Source of the DNA: Alphaproteobacteria bacterium
Lineage (GTDB): Bacteria > Pseudomonadota > Alphaproteobacteria > Paracaedibacterales > CAIOTO01
DNA: 56,718 nucleotides
Direction: 5' to 3'
Assembly (NCBI GenBank): GCA_947488275.1
Contig: CANKZX010000005.1
Coordinates: 1-56,718 of the forward strand
How positions within the stretch are numbered: position 1 is the first letter of the stretch; each line of letters begins with the position of its first letter. The notes under the pieces are model-generated. The model was given only the letters and a program-made list of their open reading frames with translations, was not told where the DNA came from and ran no database searches. This document shows positions 39,109 to 47,952 of this stretch, piece after piece. Position numbers and translations under genes: made by a program.

Positions 39109-39141
39109 ACGTTTGGTGAGCCCTCATCCGCATCATGTGTA
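39109..39141 (+). repeat. 33-bp direct repeat, right copy
   Basis: Duplicate of the last 33 bp of rpoH. Here the codons run to CAT CAT GTG TAG, so this copy probably preserves the original stop codon and downstream flank. Confidence 0.9.
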
Positions 39142-39267
39142 GATATTCTTTTCAGTATAGGCAATTTTTACCATATGGGAAAATTATGCCTATTGTTTTT
39201 ATTTATAAAATTAAAAATATAGATCTATTTTATTAACTATATATCAAGTAAATATCATTTTTCTGTG

Positions 39268-39285
39268 TTGGCACAACATTTGCAT
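39268..39285 (+). promoter_or_regulatory. Sigma-54 promoter of the flagellin operon
   Basis: TTGGCAC-N5-TTGCA, with GG at 39270-39271 and GC at 39282-39283, exactly 10 bp apart as required for -24/-12 promoters. It lies about 50 bp before the flagellin start. Flagellar structural genes are sigma-54 dependent in many alphaproteobacteria. Confidence 0.82.
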
Positions 39286-39334
39286 CTTAATAGGTGTACA
39301 TGTAGTTTAACCATTCACAGGAAGTGAGATTAGT

Positions 39335-40825
39335 ATGGGAAGTAGTATTTATAGTAATATTGAAGCGATGAATTCACGTCGGTATTACGACATTAACTCG
39401 AATAAATTGGCAAAAGCGAATGCTCAGTTAGCCTCAGGTCGTTTGGAATCGGATCCATCCGAAAATCCATCAGCAGCAGCTGTGGGTTCTGTTTTGACGT
39501 CAACCATTATGGCGCAAACGCAGGCTGTTGCCAATGTGACGCAGGCATCTGCGCTTATTCAGTTGGCAACAGGTTCATTATCATCTATGAGTCAAATTTT
39601 GGTGACAATGAAATCACGTGCAAGCCAGGCAAATTCTGGTGCAATCAGTCCTGCACAACGAAGCATGTTAGATAAAGAATATCAAACATTGCTTAGTCAA
39701 GTTGATAAGATGGCGAATACAACATGGAATGGTGTTGCACTTTTTGCTGGTGCAGGCGGTACAGCAACACGTATTGCTACAGCGGCTTCGATTGGTGATG
39801 CGGATGGAGCTGTAACAACTGATATTTCTGGTACGGTAACATTAGCTGGATTCGTGTCAGGTGGTGTTCAATCTGTTGAAGTTCGAGGGTCTGATTCTAC
39901 AGCAGTGAACGTTGATGTTAATATTGGTGGGCAAGTTTTCTCTGGCAGTATTACTTATGGAACAGCTGGTAATTATGTACTTAGTAGCAAAAAAGACCCA
40001 ACAAGCTCTGTTACATTAGATGTAACGGGTACAGGTTTGGATTCAACAAAAAAGATTAAAGATCAGTTATCGCAATTATTTAAAATGGACGTTGGTGCGC
40101 CACTTTCATTTAGATCTGCATCAACTGATTTATCGGCAAGAATTACGGATGTTTCATCGGGGCAAGCCCCATCAAAAGTATATGCTCTTAGTTATGGATA
40201 TGACGAAGGTGCAGGGAAAGTAATTTATAAATTAAGTAGTAGTGATAATGTTTGGACAAAAGAATATGATCCAAGAACAAATGCCGAGGTGATATCAAAC
40301 AAAGCATCACGTACGGTTGTTTTTGAAAATGGGTTTAAAATTGTTACAGCTGATGATAATGATGAAACCGCGCCAGTAGCAGGATATGAAATTATTAATA
40401 TTTCTGGTGGTACAAGTATATCTATGAGTTTTCAAATTGGTGAAAATTCATCTGATGCATTGAGTCTAGAGTTTCAATCGGCAACAACATCTTTGCTTGG
40501 GATTAGTGGTACAGATATTTCAAGGCAAGATTCAGCAGCTGATGCTGTTGGGAAGATTGAATCAGCACTTGCCCAGGTAAATAATATGATTGCAGGTTTG
40601 GGAAGTAAAAAGACTCAGCTTAGCTTTACGAGTCAATCCTTAAGTTTGCAAATTCAGAACGAAACGGCTGCACGTGCAACATTTACGGATGCCGATATCG
40701 CTGCTTCTTTGCAAGATTCGCAGCAATATCAGGCGCTTGTCAATATGTCAGCAAGCATTTTTCAGAATAATTTAACAATTCCGAAAAAATTAGCTGATAT
40801 GGTGGCTTCTGTTTTAAGGATGTAG
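39335..40825 (+). CDS. fliC: Flagellin
   Basis: 496 aa. The N-terminal D0/D1 coiled region (about 1-140: NSRRYYDINSNKLAKANAQLASG, LSSMSQILVTMKSRASQA) and the C-terminal D1/D0 region (about 400-496: ARATFTDADIAASLQDSQQYQALVNMSASIFQ) match flagellin. The central 260 residues are the variable surface domain. It forms the filament after export by the flagellar type III system. AGGAAG lies about 10 bp upstream of the ATG. It is followed by fliD-like and fliS-like genes. Confidence 0.88.
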   Translation: MGSSIYSNIEAMNSRRYYDINSNKLAKANAQLASGRLESDPSENPSAAAVGSVLTSTIMAQTQAVANVTQASALIQLATGSLSSMSQILVTMKSRASQANSGAISPAQRSMLDKEYQTLLSQVDKMANTTWNGVALFAGAGGTATRIATAASIGDADGAVTTDISGTVTLAGFVSGGVQSVEVRGSDSTAVNVDVNIGGQVFSGSITYGTAGNYVLSSKKDPTSSVTLDVTGTGLDSTKKIKDQLSQLFKMDVGAPLSFRSASTDLSARITDVSSGQAPSKVYALSYGYDEGAGKVIYKLSSSDNVWTKEYDPRTNAEVISNKASRTVVFENGFKIVTADDNDETAPVAGYEIINISGGTSISMSFQIGENSSDALSLEFQSATTSLLGISGTDISRQDSAADAVGKIESALAQVNNMIAGLGSKKTQLSFTSQSLSLQIQNETAARATFTDADIAASLQDSQQYQALVNMSASIFQNNLTIPKKLADMVASVLRM

Positions 40826-40852
40826 AGTTTCTCTAACAATTAATATGTGCGG

Positions 40853-40896
40853 GGGTTGATTCGCTTCTACTAACAGAAAAGGATTAACCCTATTTT
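40853..40896 (+). terminator. Weak hairpin between flagellin and fliD-like genes
   Basis: GGGTTGAT (40853-40860) pairs with ATTAACCC (40883-40890) over a 22-base loop, followed by TATTTT. It may be a partial terminator that reduces read-through from the highly expressed flagellin gene, or an mRNA-stabilising end. Confidence 0.35.
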
Positions 40897-40911
40897 AAGG
40901 AGATAGGTAGA

Positions 40912-43326
40912 ATGGCTGTTGAGCTTCGAAATGGTGTTGTAACGATGCCGCCAACGATTGGTGGTAAGGCGGAGATTAACATCAATGAACTCGCAGATAA
41001 TATAGCGGCTGCTCAAACAGTAAAGTCAAAAGAATATATTGAAAAGATTTCAGTTAATAATGAAAAAGTTGTTGAAATTGAAAAGTTACGTGAAGATACC
41101 ACTGCGTTTGTTGCAAATTTACAGAAATTAACGAATGATCTTCGAAGTAATGTTGGCAGTGCTGCTGCAAAACCAAATGCCCTTAATGGCAAAATCAATA
41201 TTCCTAAACAGTTTGATGGTGCGGTGACAATGACGTTGAGCCCCATGGCGAAGGCGTCAAAAGCCGATTACGCAATTAACGTTATGCAAGTTGCCCGTGT
41301 TGACCGTGTTCGAAGTGGTTTTCGGTGTAATAATCCGAATGAAGCCATTGGCTTTTCGGGTAGTCTTGTGATGAATGGATATACATTCGCTATTACAAAT
41401 GACACAACATTGAATGAACTTGTTAATCAAATTAATTCAATATCATCGGATGTTGGTGTCAGTGCATCTCTTGTTGCCTTAAACACTGGGTCGGATTATG
41501 TGCTGGAATTAACAGCGAATGATTATGCGGAACCGATTGATTTTGATGCAATTGCTGGATCGATCGATATGCAAAATGGTGATGGTTTTCAATTTTCATC
41601 AATATCGACACCTGTTGATGAACTTGCTGGAAGGGTCGATACCATTGAAAGTGGTCTTGCAGTTGAAAATGCAGATGCACCATTGGGTTTTGTTGGAACG
41701 CTTGTCATTAATAATAAGAAAATTGTTGTAACAGCCGAATCGACATTGAACACAGTCGTTGCCGCCATTAATAAACAGACAAAGTCTAATGTTGTTGCAC
41801 GTATTAATACAATAGGTGGCACACCAAACACGTATACGCTTTTATTAACGGGAACCATTCAAGATGTTCCGATTAACTTAAATGGCACTGCTGGAACGCA
41901 AAACTTGCAGGGTGCAGATGGTTTAAGGCTGCCAGAACATAATACGGATAGCGATACACTGATTGCAAAATTTATGTATAACGATTCACCAGAAATAATG
42001 ACACGTAAAACAAATACAATTGATGATTTAATCTCTGGCGTGAGTTTGCAGTTTCAATTTCAATCCACCAAAGATACGATTTTTTCTATTCAAGAGGATC
42101 GTACGCAAGCTTTTGATGCCATTACAGCACTTGTTGACAGTTATAATGTTATTGTTGATCGCATTAATGAACATCGAAAAATGCTCCCTGATGGAAAAAC
42201 ACCAGATCCATCCGCTAAATTGTATGGTGCTGATATTATTGATTCGATTGAACAAATATTGCAAGGCTTTACACGTTTGTCACCTTTAGGTTCGGTGGAA
42301 GGGGACTATTTAGATTTAGCCGATATTGGTTTATCAATGGGGGCTGTTGACCCAGACGCAGGAACAGTTGATCTGAATCGCAAACTTATTCTTAACAAGC
42401 AGCAATTAACATCAGCGATATATGATAATGATTTTGAAAAAATTGTTAAATTGTTTGGTAATTATTTTCAATCATCAAACAACGATTTCAAAGGCTTTAA
42501 AATGCCTGATGATTTAAGTCCGATAATTGGAGAAAAAACGGTTATTATTGCAGGAAAGAATATTGCGGTTGAGTACGTTTATGATGTAGGTGCATCTTCG
42601 AATGGGGATTTTGAATTACGCCAACCAACACAATCATTGGGTGAAGAAGTAGCAGGGAAAACGGTCACATTAACGTATAAAAATGTTAATGGTATACGTA
42701 CGGCAACACTTTCAGGGTTGGCTGGTCAAACGGATGTTTCTATTGATGTTGTTGGGGCAACCATTGCCTTTCCTAAAGATTCGATTTACGCGGGTCTTGT
42801 TCTTGAGTATACAGAGGCACTTCCCGCGCCAGGGGAAGAAGTAACATCGATTTTGACACTGCCTGAATATAAGGCAACGCTTTCAATGGCAGGAAGACCC
42901 GATGTCGTTGTTCATGGTGTGCAAAATGACCATATTCAATTGCCAGCGGGTTCCATTTATGCTGGACTTGAATTTGGTTATATTGTGAGTGGAAATGTGC
43001 CATTAGGTTTTGGCGCGCGTACACGAACGACATTAACCCTTACAGAGGGGATAACAATTAATGCAGAAAAGTTATTAACGCAAGCCGTTGCGCGAAAAAG
43101 CCCAGGTGCAGATTCCATTCCAACGAGCATGTTTGATATTGAAATCGATAAATTACTAAAAGATAACGATAGCAGTCAACGACAAATTGATATGTTTGAT
43201 CAAATGGCGGAACAAACAAAAGAAAGTATGAGCGCACGAAGCCGTAAATATTATGAAATTTCTCAAAAGGCCAAATGGGTTGATGATTTTCTCGATTTTC
43301 AATTAGCCAGTATGAAAGAAAAATAG
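40912..43326 (+). CDS. fliD: Flagellar filament cap protein, FliD-like, enlarged
   Basis: 804 aa, against roughly 450-650 in most FliD. The N-terminal coil (ELADNIAAAQTVKSKEYIEKI...LREDTTAFVANLQKL) and C-terminal coil (about 740-800, IDKLLKDNDSSQRQIDMFDQMAEQTKESM) fit the HAP2 arms. The FliD domain MLPDGKTPDPSAKLYGADIIDSIEQIL is near 425-450. It has internal duplications: GFSGSLVMNGYTFAIT / GFVGTLVINNKKIVVT, and PKDSIYAGLVLEY / PAGSIYAGLEFGY. AAGGAGAT precedes the start. It caps the growing filament; the extra domains would be surface-exposed. Confidence 0.78.
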   Translation: MAVELRNGVVTMPPTIGGKAEININELADNIAAAQTVKSKEYIEKISVNNEKVVEIEKLREDTTAFVANLQKLTNDLRSNVGSAAAKPNALNGKINIPKQFDGAVTMTLSPMAKASKADYAINVMQVARVDRVRSGFRCNNPNEAIGFSGSLVMNGYTFAITNDTTLNELVNQINSISSDVGVSASLVALNTGSDYVLELTANDYAEPIDFDAIAGSIDMQNGDGFQFSSISTPVDELAGRVDTIESGLAVENADAPLGFVGTLVINNKKIVVTAESTLNTVVAAINKQTKSNVVARINTIGGTPNTYTLLLTGTIQDVPINLNGTAGTQNLQGADGLRLPEHNTDSDTLIAKFMYNDSPEIMTRKTNTIDDLISGVSLQFQFQSTKDTIFSIQEDRTQAFDAITALVDSYNVIVDRINEHRKMLPDGKTPDPSAKLYGADIIDSIEQILQGFTRLSPLGSVEGDYLDLADIGLSMGAVDPDAGTVDLNRKLILNKQQLTSAIYDNDFEKIVKLFGNYFQSSNNDFKGFKMPDDLSPIIGEKTVIIAGKNIAVEYVYDVGASSNGDFELRQPTQSLGEEVAGKTVTLTYKNVNGIRTATLSGLAGQTDVSIDVVGATIAFPKDSIYAGLVLEYTEALPAPGEEVTSILTLPEYKATLSMAGRPDVVVHGVQNDHIQLPAGSIYAGLEFGYIVSGNVPLGFGARTRTTLTLTEGITINAEKLLTQAVARKSPGADSIPTSMFDIEIDKLLKDNDSSQRQIDMFDQMAEQTKESMSARSRKYYEISQKAKWVDDFLDFQLASMKEK

Positions 43327-43337
43327 AAAGAATACGT

Positions 43338-43892
43338 ATGACATTGATACACGAGGCTTATCACTATAACCCTTTAAATGACACAGCATTGCGTCAAATT
43401 GCCTTTCTTTTTGGTAAAGCTGCTGATTTTTTAGATAAAAGTGCAATGCACCGCGAAGAAGGTAATTTTGAAGAGTTTGCCAATATGCTCCAGCGATCAA
43501 TCGCACTTATTCAAGGTCTTTCTGACGTTTTTGATGAGGCATTAGAATCGCAGGATCTTAATCGTATGCCTCAAGAGGCGTTAAAAGGCGCTTATCCTCA
43601 CACATGGAATGATTATTTTATCGTAGTGTTGCAGGGAATTAGTGCCTTATTGCAAAATTATACATCCGCCCAATCGACACAGATTTCTAAGAATCTTCGT
43701 GATATGGAAAACCTTTGGGTTGAGAGTAATTATCAAATGGCGGAAAAACGTTTGTTAGAAGAACAAAAAAGAAAAGATTTAGAGAGGCTAACGCAGTCAG
43801 AAATTGATTTTGATGCGATTGATGATGCGCATGATCATCTAATTTTACTAAATGAGCTTACGCTTGGTCGTGATCTTAACATGTCACTTTAA
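43338..43892 (+). CDS. FliS-like flagellin export chaperone
   Basis: 184 aa, predicted all-helical. Residues 1-120 fit the FliS layout: AYHYNPLNDTALRQIAFLFGKAADFLDKSAMH, then EEFANMLQRSIALIQGLSDVFDEAL. The C-terminal 60 residues (a charged helix, EKRLLEEQKRKDLERL) are extra. FliS holds unexported flagellin in the cytoplasm. The call rests mostly on position 11 bp after the fliD-like gene and on helical pattern, as similarity is weak. Confidence 0.6.
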   Translation: MTLIHEAYHYNPLNDTALRQIAFLFGKAADFLDKSAMHREEGNFEEFANMLQRSIALIQGLSDVFDEALESQDLNRMPQEALKGAYPHTWNDYFIVVLQGISALLQNYTSAQSTQISKNLRDMENLWVESNYQMAEKRLLEEQKRKDLERLTQSEIDFDAIDDAHDHLILLNELTLGRDLNMSL

Positions 43893-43905
43893 TCATTGTC
43901 CGCTT

Positions 43906-43946
43906 AAATAAAGAGGGGTCTCATACGAGACCCCTTCTCTTTATTT
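43906..43946. terminator. Bidirectional terminator after the flagellar genes
   Basis: AAATAAAGAG.GGGTCTC-ATAC-GAGACCCC..CTCTTTATTT: a long near-perfect stem with a small bulge and A/T tracts on both sides, between convergent genes. Confidence 0.88.
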
Positions 43947-43962
43947 GATAACCAAATGTATT

Positions 43963-44487
43963 TTATGCAGCTGGAACAACTTTAGTTGCATCAACAGCTT
44001 TTGGTGCGTCTACAACTTTTTTGTCATCTTTTTTCTTATCAGCTTTGTGCTTTTTCTTGCCATGTACTTTAGCTGGCTTATCTGATTTTTCAGCCTTGTC
44101 AGCTTTTTCATCTTTATGAGTATGCTTGCAACATTCTGTTTTAATGTCAGTCATTGGTGCCCATGGCTTTTCAATGCTGTTTAAAGCCTCTGTTAATTTG
44201 TGGTCTTTTTTGTGTGCTTTATGCTTTTTCTTACCGTGTGCTTTAACCGCTTTTTTGTCTTTTGCAACAACGGCACCTGGAACAACAGCAGCAGGTTTAA
44301 CAACAGCTGGAGCAATAACAACAGGTGCAGCTGCAGCAACAACAGGAGCGGCTACAACGGGTGCAGCAACAACAGGAGCGGCTACAACAGGGGCAGCAAC
44401 TGACGCAGCTGTTGGATCTTGTATTGCATAAACAGCAGCTGTTGTACCTAGCGTAATAGCCAAAACGGCACTGAACATTTTTTTCAT
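43963..44487 (-). CDS. Secreted Ala/Val/Pro- and Lys/His-rich repeat protein
   Basis: 174 aa with a signal peptide (MKKMFSAVLAITLGTTAAVYA). The mature protein opens with five APVVA-type pentapeptides (about 31-55), then a basic stretch repeating HGKKKHKA twice (about 84-91 and 142-149), with CCKH in between. It resembles low-complexity, probably disordered, envelope-associated proteins. The high Lys/His content could bind nucleic acid, polyanions or metals. AAGGAG precedes the ATG. Function unknown. Confidence 0.65.
   Translation of the reverse strand: MKKMFSAVLAITLGTTAAVYAIQDPTAASVAAPVVAAPVVAAPVVAAPVVAAAAPVVIAPAVVKPAAVVPGAVVAKDKKAVKAHGKKKHKAHKKDHKLTEALNSIEKPWAPMTDIKTECCKHTHKDEKADKAEKSDKPAKVHGKKKHKADKKKDDKKVVDAPKAVDATKVVPAA
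44336..44400. repeat. 30-bp tandem repeat inside the Ala/Val/Pro-rich gene
   Basis: Two near-identical 30-bp units (44336-44365 and 44366-44395, two mismatches) plus a partial third encode APVVAAPVVA. The underlying half-period is 15 bp. Repeat-number change would keep frame. Confidence 0.8.
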
Positions 44488-44858
44488 AATAGAACTAACT
44501 CCTTAATATCAATTTAACATGGAACCGAGAGTTGGACCATTCCCAACTGGATCTACCTTTAGTTTATACCTTAAGTTATTAATAAAACCTTAAAATTTTA
44601 ATCGTAACTGATATGTGTTTATGATGACTTGTGACTTTTGCGACATCAAAGACACAGTTTTTATTAAATTCTAAAGGTATCCTTAAAAAATAAAGGTAAA
44701 AACGGATGTGTATGCCACTTATTAATAAATTACCCATTTAAAACGTATAATAATCTTATTTTATTTTTTTCTTATTAATAATTGAAAAAGACAAAAATGA
44801 TACATATATTACTTTTATCCAATTGATAATATATAAAATATAGGAAGAGGATTTTTTT
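44488..44858. other. Divergent intergenic region
   Basis: 371 bp between divergent secreted-protein genes. It holds the leader and promoter regions of both. AGTTGG-N7-CCAACT is an inverted repeat at about 44530-44550 in the leader of the minus-strand gene, and AGGAAGAGG near 44845 is the ribosome site of the plus-strand gene. No RNA gene is recognised. Confidence 0.4.
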
Positions 44859-46079
44859 ATGAAAAAAAATAATAAGATTTGTTCAATAATAAGTTCATTA
44901 ACATTTTCTATGATTATGGTCAGTAATATATATGCTGCCACTATAGAGGTTGCCGATATTGAGTCTCAAACCTCATCACATCAGTTCCTTCAGTTTACGC
45001 ATGAACAGAAATCAGTTTTTGCTGAAATGGTACCTGGTATTCTTGATGAAGCGTTTATACGATATTTTGCTGAAGAGTCTGAATCTTTACTAGAACTGCC
45101 AGATCTTTTGAGCTTTCTCGCATCTAAAAGACAGGCTATTGCTATGGAATGTGCAGTACGTGGCTATATGAATGAGAGGGAGGCACTTTCTTTTGGTCAA
45201 CCTAAACCATCTGAGGGTACATTTTCTGGGACTGGCGTGTCATCAGAAAGGGATCCCTTATTTAGGGATTCACTTTTATCGTTGATGCGTAAAGAGGATA
45301 ATTCATTTAATCAGAAAACCTTTATTTATCAAAAGGCGCTACCACCTGTTTCTACTGGTTTCTCCAACAGTTTGATGATGGATTATTTAAAACAAAAAGA
45401 AAGACGTCCTTATTTTATGGAGCGTGCTACACATGATAGCGCCGCCTTTCATTATCTCGTTGCATCGAATCACCCAGATCTTATCATGGAAAGTTGTCAA
45501 AAGGTGCTTATGAAAACAGGACCTAAATCTATGCGTGCATGCTTATTTGATGAAGAATTAGGAATGCGCGTCATAAAACGACGTTTACAATTTGATTCAG
45601 GCGAATTGATCGATATTGGTGGGCTTTATCAATTGTGTCGTATGAGAGATTCAGGTTTTTCAATTGGATCAGGATTCTGTCTAGGTGACATTTTAAATGG
45701 TTGCAGCCTTTTAATTGCACATGCACCAACTGAAAATATTCAGCCACTCATTACGCAAGCAGGTTTGTTTTTTAATATGGCTCTGCAATGGGATAGCGCT
45801 GGTGACCAAAAACTTTTTTTAAACGACATTGCACGTTTCTTTTTCTTTCAAACACATGCAATGCCTTATGTGAGAGGAAGTGAATCAATTACAAAATGGG
45901 TAATTGAGCTTTTAGCAAGAAAACATCGAATGAATTTGGTTTATTCATCAGAATTTGAAGCACGCATGCCCTTTGCCATGGAAGAAAGTACTTTTATTGA
46001 TTATTGCGATCAGCATCTTGAATTACATTTTATTAATCCTACCGATGCTATTATAGCAGAGCCTGTTGTTTCAATCTAA
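44859..46079 (+). CDS. Secreted protein of unknown function
   Basis: 406 aa. Signal peptide MKKNNKICSIISSLTFSMIMVSNIYAA, cleavage near residue 27. The mature part is globular and cysteine-poor, with a C-terminal half (about 300-395) containing HAMPYVRGSESITKWVIELLARKH and then SEFEARMPFAMEES. The former looks like a conserved loop-helix but is not assigned to a family. AGGAAGAGG precedes the ATG. In a host-associated bacterium it is a candidate exported effector, which is inference only. Confidence 0.65.
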   Translation: MKKNNKICSIISSLTFSMIMVSNIYAATIEVADIESQTSSHQFLQFTHEQKSVFAEMVPGILDEAFIRYFAEESESLLELPDLLSFLASKRQAIAMECAVRGYMNEREALSFGQPKPSEGTFSGTGVSSERDPLFRDSLLSLMRKEDNSFNQKTFIYQKALPPVSTGFSNSLMMDYLKQKERRPYFMERATHDSAAFHYLVASNHPDLIMESCQKVLMKTGPKSMRACLFDEELGMRVIKRRLQFDSGELIDIGGLYQLCRMRDSGFSIGSGFCLGDILNGCSLLIAHAPTENIQPLITQAGLFFNMALQWDSAGDQKLFLNDIARFFFFQTHAMPYVRGSESITKWVIELLARKHRMNLVYSSEFEARMPFAMEESTFIDYCDQHLELHFINPTDAIIAEPVVSI

Positions 46080-46088
46080 AATGGTTGA

Positions 46089-46305
46089 TAACCTCAATTC
46101 AAGATTGCGGCGAATAAAAACCTATAGTTTCCGTCATGGCGAGCCAGCGTAAGCTGGTGTGGCCATCCAGAAAAATAATCTTTCTGAGTACAATAGTCAC
46201 TTCCGAAAAAGCAGCCACTGGATCACCACGGAGCGATGCTCCTCGTGATGACGATTACGTAAAATATATAGAGTTTTCTTCATGTTTAATCCCGAATTGG
46301 GGTTA
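46089..46305. repeat. Palindromic element type A, copy 3 (intact)
   Basis: A 213-bp element flanked by TA on both sides (46089-46090 and 46304-46305). The ends are ACCTCAATTCAAGATT, and ACCCCAATTCGGGATT read inward. The interior has hairpins with tips CCAGC/GCTGG and GGAGC/GCTCC. It lies between the convergent secreted gene and aroC and serves as the reference copy for type A. Confidence 0.88.
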
Positions 46306-46315
46306 ATAAATTGCC

Positions 46316-47419
46316 TTAGCTGTTACCACATTGACCGCGCCAACGCAAGAAATGATCGCACACCGTTAAGGCAAGCATCGCTTCAATAATTGGGCGTGCA
46401 CGTAAGGCAACGCAAGGATCATGACGACCATTGATAGGAATGCTTATTGGTTGACCGTTGTTTGTAAGTCCTTGGCGTACTGTTTTGGTTGAACTGGTTG
46501 GTTTAAAAGCAACCAGTCCTGTGATTGGTTGCCCTGTTGATATCCCTGCAAGCGTCCCGCCTGCCTGATTTGATGTGAACGCAATGGTGTTATCTTCATT
46601 TAATGTCATTTCATCATAACCTGTTTGGGCAGCGCAGACATCAAATGTATCCCCCATTGCAATGGCTTTAACGGCATTAATGCCCATCATGGCTTTCGCA
46701 ATATCAGCATCCAGTTTATCAAAGACAGGTTCCCCTAAACCTGCTGGCAAGCCATGTGCTTCGAAATATAAGGTAGCACCTGCGGATAATCCATCTTCTT
46801 TTAATTGATTAAGTTTTTGAATCCAGCGGGGCAGGGCAATAGGACAGGGGCATCCTATTGGGTTTTCCTCCGTATTTTTTATGACAAAATCCCAATCAAT
46901 AGCTTGTGTATTGGTAATGGCATTATGATCGCCTAATTGCTTGACGCAACTTCTAATTAAAATGGGACGTTTTAGGGTATGTTGAAGAATAATGTGTGCA
47001 AAAGCGCCAGCTGCAACACGTGCGGCTGTTTCGCGTGCGGAGGCTCTGCCACCACCGCGGTGGTCACGATGCCCATATTTTGCATGATACGTGTAATCAC
47101 CATGCCCAGGTCTAAAATATGTTTTCAGCTCATCATAATCGTTTGATTGTTGATTTGTGTTTTTAATGATAAAGCAAATAGGTGTTCCGAGTGTTTTTCC
47201 CTCAAACAATCCTGATTGAATCTGAATAATATCATCTTCAGTACGTGCTGTAACATAACGATTTTGACCTGGCTTTCGGCGATCAAGGGCGTTTTGAATC
47301 AAGGTGATATCAATCGGAATATTGGGTGGCACACCATCCAGGACACCTCCAATTGATTCACCATGGCTTTCGCCAAATGTTGTTAAACGAAGTAATGTGC
47401 CAAATGTATTTCCAACCAT
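46316..47419 (-). CDS. aroC: Chorismate synthase
   Basis: 367 aa. Converts EPSP to chorismate using reduced FMN, the last common step to aromatic amino acids and folate. Signatures: TFGESHGESIGGVLDGVPPNIPI, RPGHGDYTYHAKYGHRDHRGGGRASARETAARVAAGAFA, and the C-terminal STKTVRQ...GRHDPCVALRARPIIEAM. Length is normal. It is 35 bp downstream of rimM on the same strand. Confidence 0.97.
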   Translation of the reverse strand: MVGNTFGTLLRLTTFGESHGESIGGVLDGVPPNIPIDITLIQNALDRRKPGQNRYVTARTEDDIIQIQSGLFEGKTLGTPICFIIKNTNQQSNDYDELKTYFRPGHGDYTYHAKYGHRDHRGGGRASARETAARVAAGAFAHIILQHTLKRPILIRSCVKQLGDHNAITNTQAIDWDFVIKNTEENPIGCPCPIALPRWIQKLNQLKEDGLSAGATLYFEAHGLPAGLGEPVFDKLDADIAKAMMGINAVKAIAMGDTFDVCAAQTGYDEMTLNEDNTIAFTSNQAGGTLAGISTGQPITGLVAFKPTSSTKTVRQGLTNNGQPISIPINGRHDPCVALRARPIIEAMLALTVCDHFLRWRGQCGNS

Positions 47420-47454
47420 ATCATATCCTAAATTCGCATCTTAAACTGACCGTA

Positions 47455-47952
47455 TTAAACCAAAAGAAATTCTGGATTAATGATCATTATCCCTGTTTCA
47501 ATGCTAATATCGATAACAGCATCTTTGTTAAAGGGGAGTGTTATGATTTTATTATCTGCTTTAATATCGAAAAATTCACCTGCACCAAAATTTTGAACAC
47601 CTAAGATGGATCCGTAACAGGTGCCTTCTGAATCATTGATGCGAAGCCCTATTAGATCTTCATGATAAAATTCATCGTGTGCTGTTTGTGGAAGTTGATC
47701 ACGGGTAATGTAAAGATGGGTGCCACGGAGTTCTTCCGCTTGGTTGCGTGTGGTTATGCCTTGCACGAAGGCAATGACAGAGTGAGGGCTTGACGCACGC
47801 ACATTTGACACTTTAAAATGACGACCCTTTGCATCAGTGAGCGTTTTGTAAAGCTGAAGGCTTTCTGGATTCGTTGTGTATGTCTTAATTTTCACATGAC
47901 CTTTTATGCCATGTGCTGCAACGATTTCACCAAGGCAGATTGTTTTTGTCAT
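47455..47952 (-). CDS. rimM: Ribosome maturation factor RimM
   Basis: 165 aa. It assists maturation of the 30S head. The N-terminal beta-barrel domain begins CLGEIVAAHGIKGHVKIKTYT and the C-terminal PRC-barrel contains YHEDLIGLRINDSEGTCYGSILGVQNFGAGEFFDIK. Usual neighbours rpsP and trmD are absent here; it is followed instead by aroC. Confidence 0.94.
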   Translation of the reverse strand: MTKTICLGEIVAAHGIKGHVKIKTYTTNPESLQLYKTLTDAKGRHFKVSNVRASSPHSVIAFVQGITTRNQAEELRGTHLYITRDQLPQTAHDEFYHEDLIGLRINDSEGTCYGSILGVQNFGAGEFFDIKADNKIITLPFNKDAVIDISIETGIMIINPEFLLV

